Origin: a bacterium
Lineage (GTDB): Bacteria > Oederibacteriota > Muellerivitia > Muellerivitales > Muellerivitaceae
Direction of reading: 5' to 3'
Assembly (NCBI GenBank): GCA_035549195.1
Contig: DASZRK010000017.1
Location: forward strand, 186,001 to 250,000
DNA: 64,000 bases
This document shows positions 33,230 to 42,230 of this stretch, one piece after another; position 1 is the stretch's first letter, and every line of letters begins with the position of its first letter. Below the pieces are notes generated by a model. The model was not told the origin of the DNA. It made no database searches and worked only from the letters and a program-made list of their open reading frames with translations. The translations under genes and the position numbers were made by a program.

Positions 33230-34081
33230 ATGCAAAGCGTTCCGTCCTTGGAAAAGGCCTATCAGGAATGTGAAAAACTGGCTTTTTCACATTATGAGAA
33301 TTTTCCCGTGGCTTCATGGCTCCTGCCCAAGGAAACGCGCCCCCATATCGCCGCTCTTTATGCCTTCGCGCGCATCGCCGATGACTTCGCGGACGAACCT
33401 CGCTACGAGGGAAAACGCCGAACCCTCCTGGACGGCTGGGAGCGGAACCTTAAAGCAGCGCTGAAAGGTAAAAAAAGCGGTCCCGCCCTGGTAGCCTTCG
33501 CGGGTACGATCCAAAAATTCGATATTCCTCTCTCGCTCCCCTTGGCCCTTTTACGCGCTTTCCGCATGGATCTGGTGAAGCACCGCTGGTCCAGTTGGAA
33601 TTCCCTGCTTGATTACTGTCGGCATAGCGCCGACCCGGTAGGCCGTATGGTCTTGTGGATCAGTGGGGTCCGGGACCCAAAAACCCTTCGTTATTCGGAC
33701 TTTATCTGCTCGGGGCTCCAACTCATCAACTTCTGGCAGGACAGTTCCATCGACCTAAAAAAAGGCCGGATCTATTACCCTAGGCAATTGCTCAAAAAAC
33801 ACGGGATCCGTGAAAAGGACCTCTTGAACGATCATGATTCACCGCAGGTCCGCCGGATGGTACGGGAAGCGGTGGACTTCACGGAATCGTATTTCCACAG
33901 GGGTTTTCCCATTCTTGGATCGGTTTCCGGACGTCTGAAGTGGGAACTCAAGGCCACGGTCAAGGGTGGCCAGGCCATTTTGGATAGGATCCGGGCCCTC
34001 GACTACAATGTCCTGGCCCATCGTCCCGTTCTTACCGGTTGGGACAAGCTCCGCATCGGCGCAAGTTTGTTCTTTCCTTGA
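33230..34081 (+). CDS. hpnC: Squalene biosynthesis protein HpnC
   Basis: One of three proteins that turn farnesyl diphosphate into squalene in bacteria (HpnD makes presqualene diphosphate, HpnC hydroxysqualene, HpnE squalene). The 283-residue all-helical protein shows FPVASWLLPKETRPHIAALY, first Asp-rich motif ARIADDFADE, DYCRHSADPVGRMVL and second motif INFWQDSSIDLKKGRIYYP. The FARIADDFADE form and the WQD second motif are HpnC-like rather than HpnD-like. ATG at 33230 has no strong Shine-Dalgarno site. hpnD starts 33 nt downstream. Confidence 0.9.
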   Translation: MQSVPSLEKAYQECEKLAFSHYENFPVASWLLPKETRPHIAALYAFARIADDFADEPRYEGKRRTLLDGWERNLKAALKGKKSGPALVAFAGTIQKFDIPLSLPLALLRAFRMDLVKHRWSSWNSLLDYCRHSADPVGRMVLWISGVRDPKTLRYSDFICSGLQLINFWQDSSIDLKKGRIYYPRQLLKKHGIREKDLLNDHDSPQVRRMVREAVDFTESYFHRGFPILGSVSGRLKWELKATVKGGQAILDRIRALDYNVLAHRPVLTGWDKLRIGASLFFP

Positions 34082-34114
34082 AGGTCGGCGTTCATTTCCG
34101 CGCAAAGGAAGCCC

Positions 34115-34951
34115 TTGGACCCGCGAAAAGGTTCCCTCGAAAAAAAGACCAGCTTCTATTACCCATTGCTCCTCCTGCCCCCGGCCCGGCGGCGGGCCCT
34201 GGAATCCCTTTACCGTTTCTGCTGGGCGGCCGATGAGATCAGTGACGGCCCCGGGACCCCCGTCCAAAAACGCCGCAAACTGGCCCTCTTCAAGAGGGAA
34301 CTGACCTTGGCCTTCCAGCAAAGGGCCCGGGACCCTCTTTTCCGTGATTTTCAAGGGGTCGTGAAGGACTTCCATCTCTCCCCCGAACCCTTGCGGCGGA
34401 TCCTCGCCGGGGTGGAGCGGGACTTGAAACCCCTCCGCTTCAAGCGTTTCCAGGAACTCAAAGATTATGCCCTTCAGGTGGCCGGCGGTCCGGGATTGGC
34501 GATCATGGAAGTTTTCGGGTTACGGGATGCCGCCCACCGGGCCTATGCCGAGAACCTCGGGATCTTCCTCCAGCTCACGAACATCACCCGGGATTTCCTG
34601 GAGGACCGGGACCTGGGACGGTTCTACCTTCCCGCGGAGGATTTCAAGCGCTTCCACCTGGATCCCTCGAACATTGAGGAGGGCAATTCCCATTGGAAAC
34701 CCTTCGTGGAATTCCAGTTGGACCGGGCCTGGACCTTCCTGGAACGATCGCGGAAAGCCCTCACCCTCCGCCAACGGGGGGACCGGGCCTTCTCCGAGGC
34801 CATCGCTTCGGTCTATATCCGGCTCTATCAAAAGTTACGGAACGATCCCGACCGGATCCTGCGGGGCCGCACGCGCCTTTCCAAGCGGGAAAAAGCCAGC
34901 TCGGTCCTGGGCGCGGTCCTTCGTTGCGCCTGGTGGAAAGTGGCCGGATGA
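34115..34951 (+). CDS. hpnD: Presqualene diphosphate synthase HpnD
   Basis: Condenses two farnesyl diphosphates to presqualene diphosphate. The 278-residue protein starts at TTG 34115 with AAAGGA upstream. It has SFYYPLLLLPPARRRALESL, first Asp motif FCWAADEISD, then VAGGPGLAIMEVFGL and second Asp motif LTNITRDFLEDRDLGRFYLP. It is middle gene of hpnCDE; its stop overlaps the hpnE start (ATGA). No squalene-hopene cyclase gene is present in the window, so the end product (hopanoids, sterol-like lipids or squalene itself) cannot be told from here. Confidence 0.9.
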   Translation: MDPRKGSLEKKTSFYYPLLLLPPARRRALESLYRFCWAADEISDGPGTPVQKRRKLALFKRELTLAFQQRARDPLFRDFQGVVKDFHLSPEPLRRILAGVERDLKPLRFKRFQELKDYALQVAGGPGLAIMEVFGLRDAAHRAYAENLGIFLQLTNITRDFLEDRDLGRFYLPAEDFKRFHLDPSNIEEGNSHWKPFVEFQLDRAWTFLERSRKALTLRQRGDRAFSEAIASVYIRLYQKLRNDPDRILRGRTRLSKREKASSVLGAVLRCAWWKVAG

Positions 34952-36285
34952 ACAAGGTCCTGGTCGTGGGGGGAGGGTTCGCGGGGGTCGCCGCGGCGAC
35001 GGCCCTGGCCGAAAAGGGCCATTCGGTCGAACTCTTGGAATCCCGCTCTTCCCTGGGAGGCCGGGTCTATTCCATCCCGGCGACCGAGAACTTCCCCGCG
35101 CCCGTCGACAACGGTCCCCATCTATTGATGGGTTGTTATGAGGAAACACTCAAGCTCCTGGAACGCCTGGGCGAAAAGAATCCCTTCCTCTGGATCGATC
35201 CCTTGAGATTGACTTGGTTCGAAAAAGGCGGTCAGGTCCTGAAATTGAATTGCGCTCCCCTGCCAGCCCCGCTCCATCTGGCCTGGGGATTCCTGACCTC
35301 CAATGCTTTTCCCTGGGGCGAAAAGGTCGCCATGGCCAAGGCTCTCCAACGCTTTTCGCGTAAGCCCTTCTCCCTTCCACCGGGCACGGAAACACTCGAT
35401 GCCTTCCTGAAGGCCACGCGACAGGGCCCCAGGTCCCGGGAAAGGTTCTGGGAACCGCTTTGCAACGCGGTGATGAACTTGGCCGCTGACCGGGTACCCA
35501 CTGGCGGGATCGGCGAGGTCCTGCACCGCATCTTTTTCCGGACAAGACGGGATAGTGCCCTGGCCGTCCCCGCTCAACCCCTGGGCGAACTGGGATTCCC
35601 CCGGGTGAAGCCCTTCCTAGAGGATCACAGCGGTCGGATCCACTTCAACGAGGGCATCCAATCCTTCCGTGTCCAGGGTGGTGCATTCGAACTGACTTCC
35701 CGCTCCGGCAAAACTTTTACAGCGGACGCGCTCATCTGGGCCATACCGCCCTCCAATCTCTCGGCCCTTTGGCCGGAAAGGATTTGGGATAGGCCGAAGG
35801 ATTGGGTCCGGTTGGGTAAGTCCCCCATCGTGTCGGTGCATGTCATCCTGTCGGGAGCGGTCACGGACGAGCCGATGGTGGGTCTCCCGGGCGCGAAGTT
35901 CGAATGGGTCTTCAACCGCAATAGCGATTGGGGATGGAGCGGGAAAGCGGGAGAGCAATACCTGTCCTTCACCGCCAGCGCGGCCGAAGGCTTAGGAACG
36001 ATGAAAGACGCGGAACTAGTGGAACTCGCCATGAGGGAACTGCGGGAGAGATGTCCGGCGGCCAAGGACCTTCAGGTTCGCCACTTCAAGGCCACCCGGG
36101 AAATGGCCGCCACCTTCCGCTGGACCCTGGAGACCGGGCCCCTACGGCCCGGGTGCGAAACACCCTTCCCCAACGTCTTCCTGGCCGGGGACTGGACCGA
36201 CACCGGCCTTCCGGCCACCATCGAAGGCGCCTGCCTCTCGGGCCACCGCGCCGCAAAAGCCGCCATCGATTTTCTAAAGAAATAA
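34948..36285 (+). CDS. hpnE: Hydroxysqualene dehydroxylase HpnE
   Basis: FAD-dependent amine-oxidase-fold protein of 445 residues that reduces hydroxysqualene to squalene. The FAD site is at the very N-terminus (VLVVGGGFAGVAAATALAEK), followed by LLESRSSLGGRVYS and DNGPHLLMGCYEETLKLLER. The C-terminal flavin-binding motif is VFLAGDWTDTGLPATIEGA, then SGHRAAKAA. The ATG at 34948 overlaps the hpnD stop; a longer open reading upstream is a frame shadow of hpnD. It ends the operon and is followed by an inverted-repeat element. Confidence 0.92.
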   Translation: MNKVLVVGGGFAGVAAATALAEKGHSVELLESRSSLGGRVYSIPATENFPAPVDNGPHLLMGCYEETLKLLERLGEKNPFLWIDPLRLTWFEKGGQVLKLNCAPLPAPLHLAWGFLTSNAFPWGEKVAMAKALQRFSRKPFSLPPGTETLDAFLKATRQGPRSRERFWEPLCNAVMNLAADRVPTGGIGEVLHRIFFRTRRDSALAVPAQPLGELGFPRVKPFLEDHSGRIHFNEGIQSFRVQGGAFELTSRSGKTFTADALIWAIPPSNLSALWPERIWDRPKDWVRLGKSPIVSVHVILSGAVTDEPMVGLPGAKFEWVFNRNSDWGWSGKAGEQYLSFTASAAEGLGTMKDAELVELAMRELRERCPAAKDLQVRHFKATREMAATFRWTLETGPLRPGCETPFPNVFLAGDWTDTGLPATIEGACLSGHRAAKAAIDFLKK

Positions 36286-36294
36286 AACCCATTT

Positions 36295-36374
36295 AGCCAC
36301 CGAAAAACCCCGATGAACTCCGATGTTAAGGCTGAAGCCTCTAAGATCGGTGTTCATCCCCTTGATCGGTGGCC
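36295..36374. repeat. Intergenic inverted-repeat element
   Basis: Arms 36296-36324 (GCCACCGAAAAACCCCGATG onward) and 36346-36373 are imperfect inverted copies around a 21-bp centre. It lies between the convergent ends of hpnE and the NlpC/P60-like lipoprotein gene, so it may also help termination. Same architecture as the elements at 5032, 39628, 44410 and 46018, with a different sequence. Confidence 0.55.
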
Positions 36375-36395
36375 AATTGTCTTTCGGTGGTGGTC

Positions 36396-36998
36396 CTAGT
36401 CCTTCGGCATCTCATAGGCCGCGTAGAAGGTTTCCCGCGCGCGGATGCGCCGCCCCGTGGCCGGGTCCCGGGCCACGTGCTCGTTGGGTCCCCGGTCATA
36501 GAAACTGAACTGACGGCGGTGGATGCGCGGCGGCTTGCGGGATTCGGACGCGTCGATGTAGGTCACCACCATGTCGTTGAAATTCTCCACCAGACCGCAG
36601 TGGGTGTCCGTGTCCTTCTCGTCGATATGGCCGTCGCCGTTCTTATCGTAGGTCTTGTTGAAGATGAGGATATCCCCGGGTTGGATATCGGCGGCATGGG
36701 CCCGCCTTTTCCCGTGCTGTTCCATGTAGATGCGAAGGTCCTTGGTGAGGTTATGGCCCAGGTAGCCGAACTTGGAGAAGAACTTGTCCATGACCGCCGA
36801 GTGGTAACAGGCCAGCACGAAATGGGAGCAATCGATCTTCCAGTCAGGCCTTTGCCAAAGATAGGCCTCGGCGTTGCGGATGGCCTCCTCGGGTGATGCC
36901 GTGGGGCCATGCTCGATGGCCGCGTAGCGGCCCGTGGCGCAACCGCCCAGAAGGAGGCCGACCAGGGCCAGTGCCAGGGAAAAGGATGGCTTTCTCAT
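36396..36998 (-). CDS. Lipoprotein with NlpC/P60-CHAP-like domain and an EF-hand-type loop
   Basis: A 200-residue lipoprotein: signal sequence with lipobox LLGGC (C20). The domain has DWKIDCSHFVLACYH (candidate nucleophile C57), AADIQPGDILIFNK and THCGLVENF (candidate H133), the pattern of Cys peptidases or amidases acting on peptidoglycan. Between these lies residues 118-129, DKNGDGHIDEKD, a near-perfect 12-residue EF-hand calcium loop (D1, N3, D5, G6, I8, D9, acidic 12). The start ATG at 36998 overlaps the mprF-like stop (ATGA), so it is coupled to it. A calcium-tuned cell-wall hydrolase is the simplest reading; catalytic assignment is inference. Confidence 0.72.
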   Translation of the reverse strand: MRKPSFSLALALVGLLLGGCATGRYAAIEHGPTASPEEAIRNAEAYLWQRPDWKIDCSHFVLACYHSAVMDKFFSKFGYLGHNLTKDLRIYMEQHGKRRAHAADIQPGDILIFNKTYDKNGDGHIDEKDTDTHCGLVENFNDMVVTYIDASESRKPPRIHRRQFSFYDRGPNEHVARDPATGRRIRARETFYAAYEMPKD

Positions 36999-39616
36999 TT
37001 CTTGAACCTCACCCGGCTCCCCTGCGCGATGAGGGACTGGATGTCCTGGAAAGCCGCCGGAAGGGAAAGGTTGGCCGGGGCGGCCAGGTAGAGGGTGCTC
37101 CAGTGGGCGTTGAAACGGTCCATCTCCTTGCGCACATCGACGGGCCGGGGCCGCGTGATGCCCGGGGAAAGGATCTCGGCCAGCTTTTCCTTGAAGGCCG
37201 CCAAGGGCCCGCCTTCCAGGTCCAGGGTCGGGGCCGTCCCCAGATGGAACCACTGGAAGCCCTGGGCCGAAGCCCAGGCCATGCATTCCAGGAGCAGGTA
37301 ATCCTCCACCCCCTCCGGGCTTTCCGCCCCCCAGCGCAACAGGTCCACCGAGATCTCGGCCTTGTCCGCCGTGGCCAGCAGGTTGGCGAAGGCCACCAGC
37401 TTCCCTTCCTGGCGCACCAGCCCCAGAGGAAGGTAGTTCAGGTAGCGCTCCTGGAAGAAACCGCCGGAGAAGCCCTTCTCCCGGCCCTTGATCTTGCGCA
37501 GCCACTCTTCGGAGATGCGCCCCAACTCGGGAGCCAGGGCCTTGAAGGAACCCTCCGGCATTACCTCGAAGGTCAGGTCCGCGTTCCCCTTGAGGCGTTG
37601 GTGGTTGTGCTTGAGGTCCGTCGAAGGGATGCCCTCCACCTGGAAACCCGTCAATGGCATGCGGGCTTTTTCCGCCACCTTCATGACCGAAAGCCCCATA
37701 TCCAGGTAGAACTGGGAATGATCGGGCTCCACCAGGAAGAAAAGAGGCCAGGTTTTCTTGCGGCGGCAAAGGTCCTGGAATCGGAGCGCCAGGTCCTCCC
37801 GTTCCTTCGCCTCCCCCACCGGATCCCCCAGCACCACCCAGCTCTTGCCCTCGATGGCATACATGAGGAAGGCGTCCTCCTTCTTGTTGAAGAAGAGGGC
37901 CTTATCCCCGGCGAGAGCCAACAGGTTCATGGAACGGGAGGATCGCCGCAGGATCCCCAAGGCGCGGTTCAATTCCCCCATGCCGGGGGTATCGGTCTCC
38001 GGCTGGGTCGGGGATAAAAGGGCGATGAGGGAAAAAATGGCCAAGGTCACCGTGGAAAGGAGCCCGGATCGCAGGAACCGGGCCGAGTCCCCGGTCAGGT
38101 CAAAACTGTTCCAAAGGGAGGGGTCATAGTCCTCCTGGCGGTAGTTGAAGACCCCGACCCAGATGAAGCTCAAGAGCACGAAAAGGATGGCCGTCACCCA
38201 AAGGGGCGGGAACCTTTGCTGGAAGACCGAATTGCGGCGGGTGAAGTAAAGTCCGCAGGGCAACAACGCCCCGAAAAGGATGAGCAGGGTCAGGGACTCC
38301 TTGTAGTCGAAACCCTTGAAGAGGGCGCCCAGGACGCCCAGCCCCAACAGGACCAACGCCATCCAATAGGCCGAGCGCAGGCGCTGTTGGAGCCCGCGAC
38401 CGGTGACCAGGAGCAGGGCGCCGGTGAGCCCCATCAGAAGGTGGGACCCTTCGATCATCCCCAGGGGGAGGGATTCATTGAGCCAAAGCAGGCGGCGCGG
38501 GGTCTCGGGAAATGCGTTGGCCATCACCGCGAAGGCTCCCGCCAGGAAGGTGGCCCATCCGAAGATGTGCGGGGCGATATCGGGCGCGAATCGGTTGAGG
38601 ATGAGCAGGCCCCGGCGGAAGCCCTCCTTGTTACGGACGATCTCGTAACCGGCGAAGCTGAGCAGGCCCATCAGGAAGGGGATGAAGTAGTAGCAGATCC
38701 GGAAGGCCAGCAGGGCCCCGGCCACGCTGGTGGCGGGCAAGGCCGGCTCCAGGGTCTCCAGGATGATGACGTCCAGCACACCCAACCCTCCCGGCACCTG
38801 GCTGAGGAACCCCAGGAGCTGGGCGGAGAGGTAGATGGTCATGAAGGATGGGAAGGTGAGGGAGGAATGGGGCAGGAGAAGATAGAGGACCGAACCGGAA
38901 CAGGTCCAGTCCAGGCAACCCGCCGCCATCTGTCCCAGGGCGATGGGTAGGCTGGGCGTTGGGAAATGCCACTTGGCGATGCGGATCGTTCCCCGCACGA
39001 AAAGCGCGCTCAAGAGATAGGCCGTGATGGCCAACACGCAGAAAACACCCAGACCGAAGACCAGGCCGGAAAAGACCGTGGAATCGAATTGGAAGGTACC
39101 GAAGAAGAAATGGGCGGGCGGCAACTGGAAAGGCGGCAGTTCCGGCGGCTGGAGGAAGAAAAAGAGGGCCCCCATCGTCATGAAACCCACCCAGAAGGTC
39201 ATGCCGCAGATGAGCAGCACGCTGGCCGACTCTCCCGCCGTCAGGCCCCAGGCCGAATAGAACCGGTAACGGATGCCGCCGCCCGTGATGGGCGCCGCCC
39301 CGACGTTATGGCTGAGGCTGTAGGCCACGAAGGAGGTCAGGGCCGTCCGCCAGTAGGACATGGACTTCTTGATGTGCTTGATCCCGAGCACATCGTAGAG
39401 GGTGAGGGCGAAGTAACTGCCCATGGAGGCCAGCAGGGCCAGGAGGAACTGTCGGGCCGGGATCTCTTGGAAATATTCCAGGACCTGGTCCAGCCGGTTC
39501 ATGCGCACTTCCCGGCGGAGGGTCCCCAGGGCCAGGAAGAAAAGGATCATGACCGCCAGGATGGTCAGGGTCTGGAGGATCTTCTTTCGGTTCTGGGCTT
39601 GTTGGTTTTGATCCAT
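36995..39616 (-). CDS. mprF: MprF-like bifunctional lipid aminoacyltransferase/flippase
   Basis: An 873-residue polytopic membrane protein. The N-terminal part (about 1-320) is the flippase-like UPF0104 domain (SHNVGAAPITGGGIRYRFYS, VPGGLGVLDVIILETLEPAL). A second TM block follows to about 540. The C-terminal soluble GNAT-like synthase domain has KSWVVLGDPVGEAKEREDL, FLVEPDHSQFYLDMGLSVMK, EKGFSGGFFQERYL and DYLLLECMAWASAQGF. MprF uses aminoacyl-tRNA to add Lys or Ala to phosphatidylglycerol and flips the product, which lowers surface charge and gives resistance to cationic peptides. Substrate is not predictable here. It is coupled to the NlpC/P60-like lipoprotein downstream. Confidence 0.9.
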   Translation of the reverse strand: MDQNQQAQNRKKILQTLTILAVMILFFLALGTLRREVRMNRLDQVLEYFQEIPARQFLLALLASMGSYFALTLYDVLGIKHIKKSMSYWRTALTSFVAYSLSHNVGAAPITGGGIRYRFYSAWGLTAGESASVLLICGMTFWVGFMTMGALFFFLQPPELPPFQLPPAHFFFGTFQFDSTVFSGLVFGLGVFCVLAITAYLLSALFVRGTIRIAKWHFPTPSLPIALGQMAAGCLDWTCSGSVLYLLLPHSSLTFPSFMTIYLSAQLLGFLSQVPGGLGVLDVIILETLEPALPATSVAGALLAFRICYYFIPFLMGLLSFAGYEIVRNKEGFRRGLLILNRFAPDIAPHIFGWATFLAGAFAVMANAFPETPRRLLWLNESLPLGMIEGSHLLMGLTGALLLVTGRGLQQRLRSAYWMALVLLGLGVLGALFKGFDYKESLTLLILFGALLPCGLYFTRRNSVFQQRFPPLWVTAILFVLLSFIWVGVFNYRQEDYDPSLWNSFDLTGDSARFLRSGLLSTVTLAIFSLIALLSPTQPETDTPGMGELNRALGILRRSSRSMNLLALAGDKALFFNKKEDAFLMYAIEGKSWVVLGDPVGEAKEREDLALRFQDLCRRKKTWPLFFLVEPDHSQFYLDMGLSVMKVAEKARMPLTGFQVEGIPSTDLKHNHQRLKGNADLTFEVMPEGSFKALAPELGRISEEWLRKIKGREKGFSGGFFQERYLNYLPLGLVRQEGKLVAFANLLATADKAEISVDLLRWGAESPEGVEDYLLLECMAWASAQGFQWFHLGTAPTLDLEGGPLAAFKEKLAEILSPGITRPRPVDVRKEMDRFNAHWSTLYLAAPANLSLPAAFQDIQSLIAQGSRVRFKK

Positions 39617-39627
39617 AGAGGTTTCCT

Positions 39628-39744
39628 AACCACAGAGAGCACGGAGGCCACAGAGAGGACCCATTCGGCTGGATGCCTTCAGGACCTTGATTGAGTTCAA
39701 AAGACCGAAGGACTTTCTCCGTGTTCTCTGCGCCCTCCGTGGTT
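39628..39744. repeat. CCACAGAG-type inverted-repeat element
   Basis: Left arm 39628-39659 (AACCACAGAGAGCACGGAG onward) and right arm 39713-39744 are imperfect inverted copies, both made of short CACAGAG/CACGGAG units. It fills the gap between mprF and pdxH. The left arm is nearly identical to the left arm of the element at 44410. Confidence 0.7.
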
Positions 39745-39754
39745 CAAATCGTCT

Positions 39755-40402
39755 TCAAGGTGCCAAACGCTCCCGGGCCCACCCATTTCCGGACCTCTTG
39801 CGGTAGACCAACCGGTCGTGCAATCGGCTGGGCTGGCCCTTCCAGAACTCGATGGTCTTGGGATTGAGGCGGTATCCCCCCCAATGCGGAGGCCGGGGCA
39901 CCAGCTTACCCCGGAACTTCGCCTCGAATTCCCTCATTCGGCGGTCCAGGACCTTCCGGTCCCCGATCACCCGGCTTTGCTCCGACACCCAGGCCCCCAA
40001 TTGGCTGTCCCGGGGCCGGGTCTGGAAATATTCGTCCGATTCCCAAGTGGCCACCGGGCGGGCCGTCCCGTCCAAGCGGATCTGGCGGCTCAGTTCGGGC
40101 CAGAAGAAAAGGAGGCTGGCTTGGGGGTGTCGCTCCAGGTCCCTGCCCTTGTGGCTGAGGTAATTGGTGAAGAACACGAAGCCCTTACGGTCATAGCCCT
40201 TCAGGAGCACGACCCGCGCCGAGGGTTGGCCGGCGGGCGAGACGGTGGCGAGGATCATGGCGTTCACGTCCAGGGCCTTCACCTTGAGGGCCTCCCTGAA
40301 CCATTTCTCGAAAAGGCGGAGGGGGTCGGCGGGCGCTTGGCTTTCCAAGAGGGGCTTGTTGCGGTATTCCCGGCGGAGATGGGCGAGGGAGGTCGGTGCC
40401 AT
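39755..40402 (-). CDS. pdxH: Pyridoxamine 5'-phosphate oxidase
   Basis: FMN enzyme that makes pyridoxal 5'-phosphate, the cofactor of GcvP among others. The 215-residue protein has LRREYRNKPLLESQ, NAMILATVSPAGQPSARVVL, LKGYDRKGFVFFTNYLSHKG, SRQIRLDGTA, SDEYFQTRPRDSQLGAWVS and the C-terminal WGGYRLNPKTIEFWKGQPSR with LHDRLVYRK. Length and motifs are complete. It stands alone between an inverted repeat and tRNA-Ser. Confidence 0.95.
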   Translation of the reverse strand: MAPTSLAHLRREYRNKPLLESQAPADPLRLFEKWFREALKVKALDVNAMILATVSPAGQPSARVVLLKGYDRKGFVFFTNYLSHKGRDLERHPQASLLFFWPELSRQIRLDGTARPVATWESDEYFQTRPRDSQLGAWVSEQSRVIGDRKVLDRRMREFEAKFRGKLVPRPPHWGGYRLNPKTIEFWKGQPSRLHDRLVYRKRSGNGWARERLAP

Positions 40403-40538
40403 AGGGCTTCTAATCTCTCATAAATAGGTATGGTTTAAAATAGGCTGGTCGGGCCCATAGGTTGTTCCTAAAATACCACTCCTTTCGGGGATTCCCGACC
40501 GGAACGGCCGATCCACAATCTAACCAGCAACTTGACCC

Positions 40539-40628
40539 GGAGAGATGGCAGAGTGGTCGAATGCGTCTGACTCGAAATCAGATTTACGGGCAACCGTAAC
40601 GGGGGTTCGAATCCCTCTCTCTCCGCCA
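40539..40628 (+). tRNA. tRNA-Ser (anticodon CGA)
   Basis: 90 nt with encoded CCA and the long variable arm of class II tRNAs. Acceptor GGAGAGA pairs with TCTCTCC, discriminator G. Anticodon loop CTCGAAA between TCTGA and TCAGA gives anticodon CGA (UCG codons). T arm GGGGGTTCGAATCCC. Its 3' end is duplicated 159 bp downstream. Confidence 0.95.
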
Positions 40629-40664
40629 TTAAAGCCCGGTTCCCCGATAGGGGGACTGGGCTTT
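40614..40664 (+). repeat. Direct repeat copy 1: tRNA-Ser 3' end plus hairpin
   Basis: Begins CCTCTCTCTCCGCCA (last 15 nt of tRNA-Ser) and continues through the AAAGCCC...GGGCTTT hairpin. A second copy lies at 40773-40822 with about 45 of 50 identical positions. Confidence 0.85.
40631..40664 (+). terminator. Terminator-like hairpin after tRNA-Ser
   Basis: Stem of about 15 bp (AAAGCCCGGTTCCCC against GGGGGACTGGGCTTT, loop GATA) directly after the tRNA. The downstream T tract is short (CTTT), so termination strength is uncertain. The copy at 40789-40822 forms an even better stem. Confidence 0.6.
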
Positions 40665-40772
40665 CATGTTGAAGTGGGTGGATTTGAACCCCTGGGTTCG
40701 GCACCGCCTTTGGCGGTGGGACGAAAAACTCCACTCGGAATAAAATTGGGATAAATGCCCTTTTCGTCCTGA

Positions 40773-40822
40773 CCTCTCTCTCCGCCATGAAAGCCCGGTT
40801 CCCCGATAGGGGGCCGGGCTTT
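40773..40822 (+). repeat. Direct repeat copy 2: tRNA-Ser 3' end remnant plus hairpin
   Basis: Repeats CCTCTCTCTCCGCCA and the following hairpin without the rest of a tRNA. With copy 1 it brackets 108 bp (40665-40772) that hold no gene. A tRNA 3' end duplicated at a distance is the usual footprint of site-specific integration (attL/attR); a local tandem duplication is the alternative. Confidence 0.8.
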
Positions 40823-40857
40823 AAGATGGAGGACATTCGAAGGCCCGAGGAGGTTTC

Positions 40858-41232
40858 ATGAACTTCGCGAAATGGATGTTCCGTCTGGCAGGAAGCTACG
40901 GGATCGTGATCTTGTTCCCTTTTTATTTCGTGGAGAGCAACCCCCAGGCCATTCCACCCCCGGCCATCACCCATCCCGAATACTATTACGGCTTCGTGGG
41001 GGTCTCCCTGGCCTTTCAGGTGGTTTTCCTCATCATCTCCACCGACCCCATCAAGTACAGGCTCTTGATGATCCCCGCCATCCTGGAGAAATTCCCTTTC
41101 GCCATCGCGGTGGCCCTGCTTCTGGCGGCGGGCCGTGTCGGGATCTATATCCTGCCGGGAGCCACGATCGACGCCATCCTCGGCACCCTTTTCGTGATCG
41201 CGTTCTGGAAAACCCGCACGCCGAAAGCCTAG
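40858..41232 (+). CDS. Small four-TM membrane protein
   Basis: A 124-residue membrane protein with about four hydrophobic segments: [54 protein letters not shown] and [14 protein letters not shown]. The loop [19 protein letters not shown] lies between TM2 and TM3. GAGGAGG lies 5 nt before the ATG. Its stop overlaps the convergent stop of the aldo/keto reductase gene. No family assignment. Confidence 0.68.
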   Translation: MNFAKWMFRLAGSYGIVILFPFYFVESNPQAIPPPAITHPEYYYGFVGVSLAFQVVFLIISTDPIKYRLLMIPAILEKFPFAIAVALLLAAGRVGIYILPGATIDAILGTLFVIAFWKTRTPKA

Positions 41233-42212
41233 CGGTTGACGGTGCTCATGTCGGCATAACGGTTCCCCGCCGTGATGCCTCGGGGAAAGTCCTGGTCGAA
41301 CCGTTCCAGCTCCGACTTGTCCAGGTGGACCTTCAAGGCCCCCAGATTCTCCTCCAGGCGTTCCTTTTTGGTCGTTCCGGGAATGGGGACCACATCCTCG
41401 CCCTGGGCCAGGACCCAGGCCAACGCCAATTGGGCGGGGGTGCAGCCCTTCTCGGAAGCGATGGTCCGGACCTTTTTGGCCAGGTCCAGGTTCTTTTGGA
41501 AATTCTCCGGCTGGAACCGGGGTTGTTTCCGCCGCCAATCGTCCGGGGCCAGGTCCTCCAGGGTCTTGAAGGCGCCGGTCAGGAAACCCCGCCCGAGCGG
41601 GCTGTAAGGGACGAACCCGATCCCCAATTCGCGGACGGTCTTGAGCAATTCCCCCTCCGGGTCCCGGCTCCAAAGGGAATACTCGGTCTGCAGGGCCGAA
41701 ATGGGATGGGCCTGATGGGCCCGCCGGATGGTCGAAGGCCCCGCCTCGGAAAGCCCGAGGAACCGGATCTTCCCTTCCTTCACCAGTTTGGCCATCTCGC
41801 CCACCGTTTCCTCGATGGGCGTCGAGGCGTCCACCCGGTGCTGGTAGTAGAGGTCGATATGATCGGTCTGGAGGCGCTTCAGGGAGGCCTCACAGCAGGA
41901 ACGGACATATTCGGGTTTTCCATTGATGCCAAGGAATTTCCCATCGGGGGTCCGCTGGTTGCCGAACTTGGTGGCGAGGACGACCTTGTCCCGCTTGCCC
42001 TTCAGAAACCGGCCCAGCAGTTCCTCATTGGTGAAAGGTCCGTAGATATCCGCGGTGTCCCAGAAATCCAGGCCCAGCTCCAGGGCCCGCTGGAGGGTTT
42101 CCAACGACCGGCCCTCTTCCCGGCCCGCGTAAAAATCCGACATCCCCATGCATCCCAACCCCATGCGGGACACCCTAAGGCCCTGGTTCCCCAACTTCAC
42201 CTTTGGAAGCAT
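41229..42212 (-). CDS. Aldo/keto reductase
   Basis: NADPH-dependent oxidoreductase of 327 residues with the (beta/alpha)8 fold of the AKR superfamily. Catalytic tetrad: D52 and Y57 (FWDTADIYG), K82 (LATKFG) and His in DLYYQHRVD. Coenzyme motifs include [11 protein letters not shown] and [15 protein letters not shown]. The sequence resembles AKR13-type enzymes that reduce small aldehydes. It is 18 nt downstream of the F420-like oxidoreductase gene at 42231-42902, so the two redox genes probably form one transcript. Substrate unknown. Confidence 0.92.
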   Translation of the reverse strand: MLPKVKLGNQGLRVSRMGLGCMGMSDFYAGREEGRSLETLQRALELGLDFWDTADIYGPFTNEELLGRFLKGKRDKVVLATKFGNQRTPDGKFLGINGKPEYVRSCCEASLKRLQTDHIDLYYQHRVDASTPIEETVGEMAKLVKEGKIRFLGLSEAGPSTIRRAHQAHPISALQTEYSLWSRDPEGELLKTVRELGIGFVPYSPLGRGFLTGAFKTLEDLAPDDWRRKQPRFQPENFQKNLDLAKKVRTIASEKGCTPAQLALAWVLAQGEDVVPIPGTTKKERLEENLGALKVHLDKSELERFDQDFPRGITAGNRYADMSTVNR

Positions 42213-42230
42213 ATCCCCCCCTTTTGAAGC

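Noticed and set aside
40665-40772. A short gene between the two tRNA-Ser repeat copies
   Set aside because: Only a frame running out of the tRNA is open; it has no start signal or domain.
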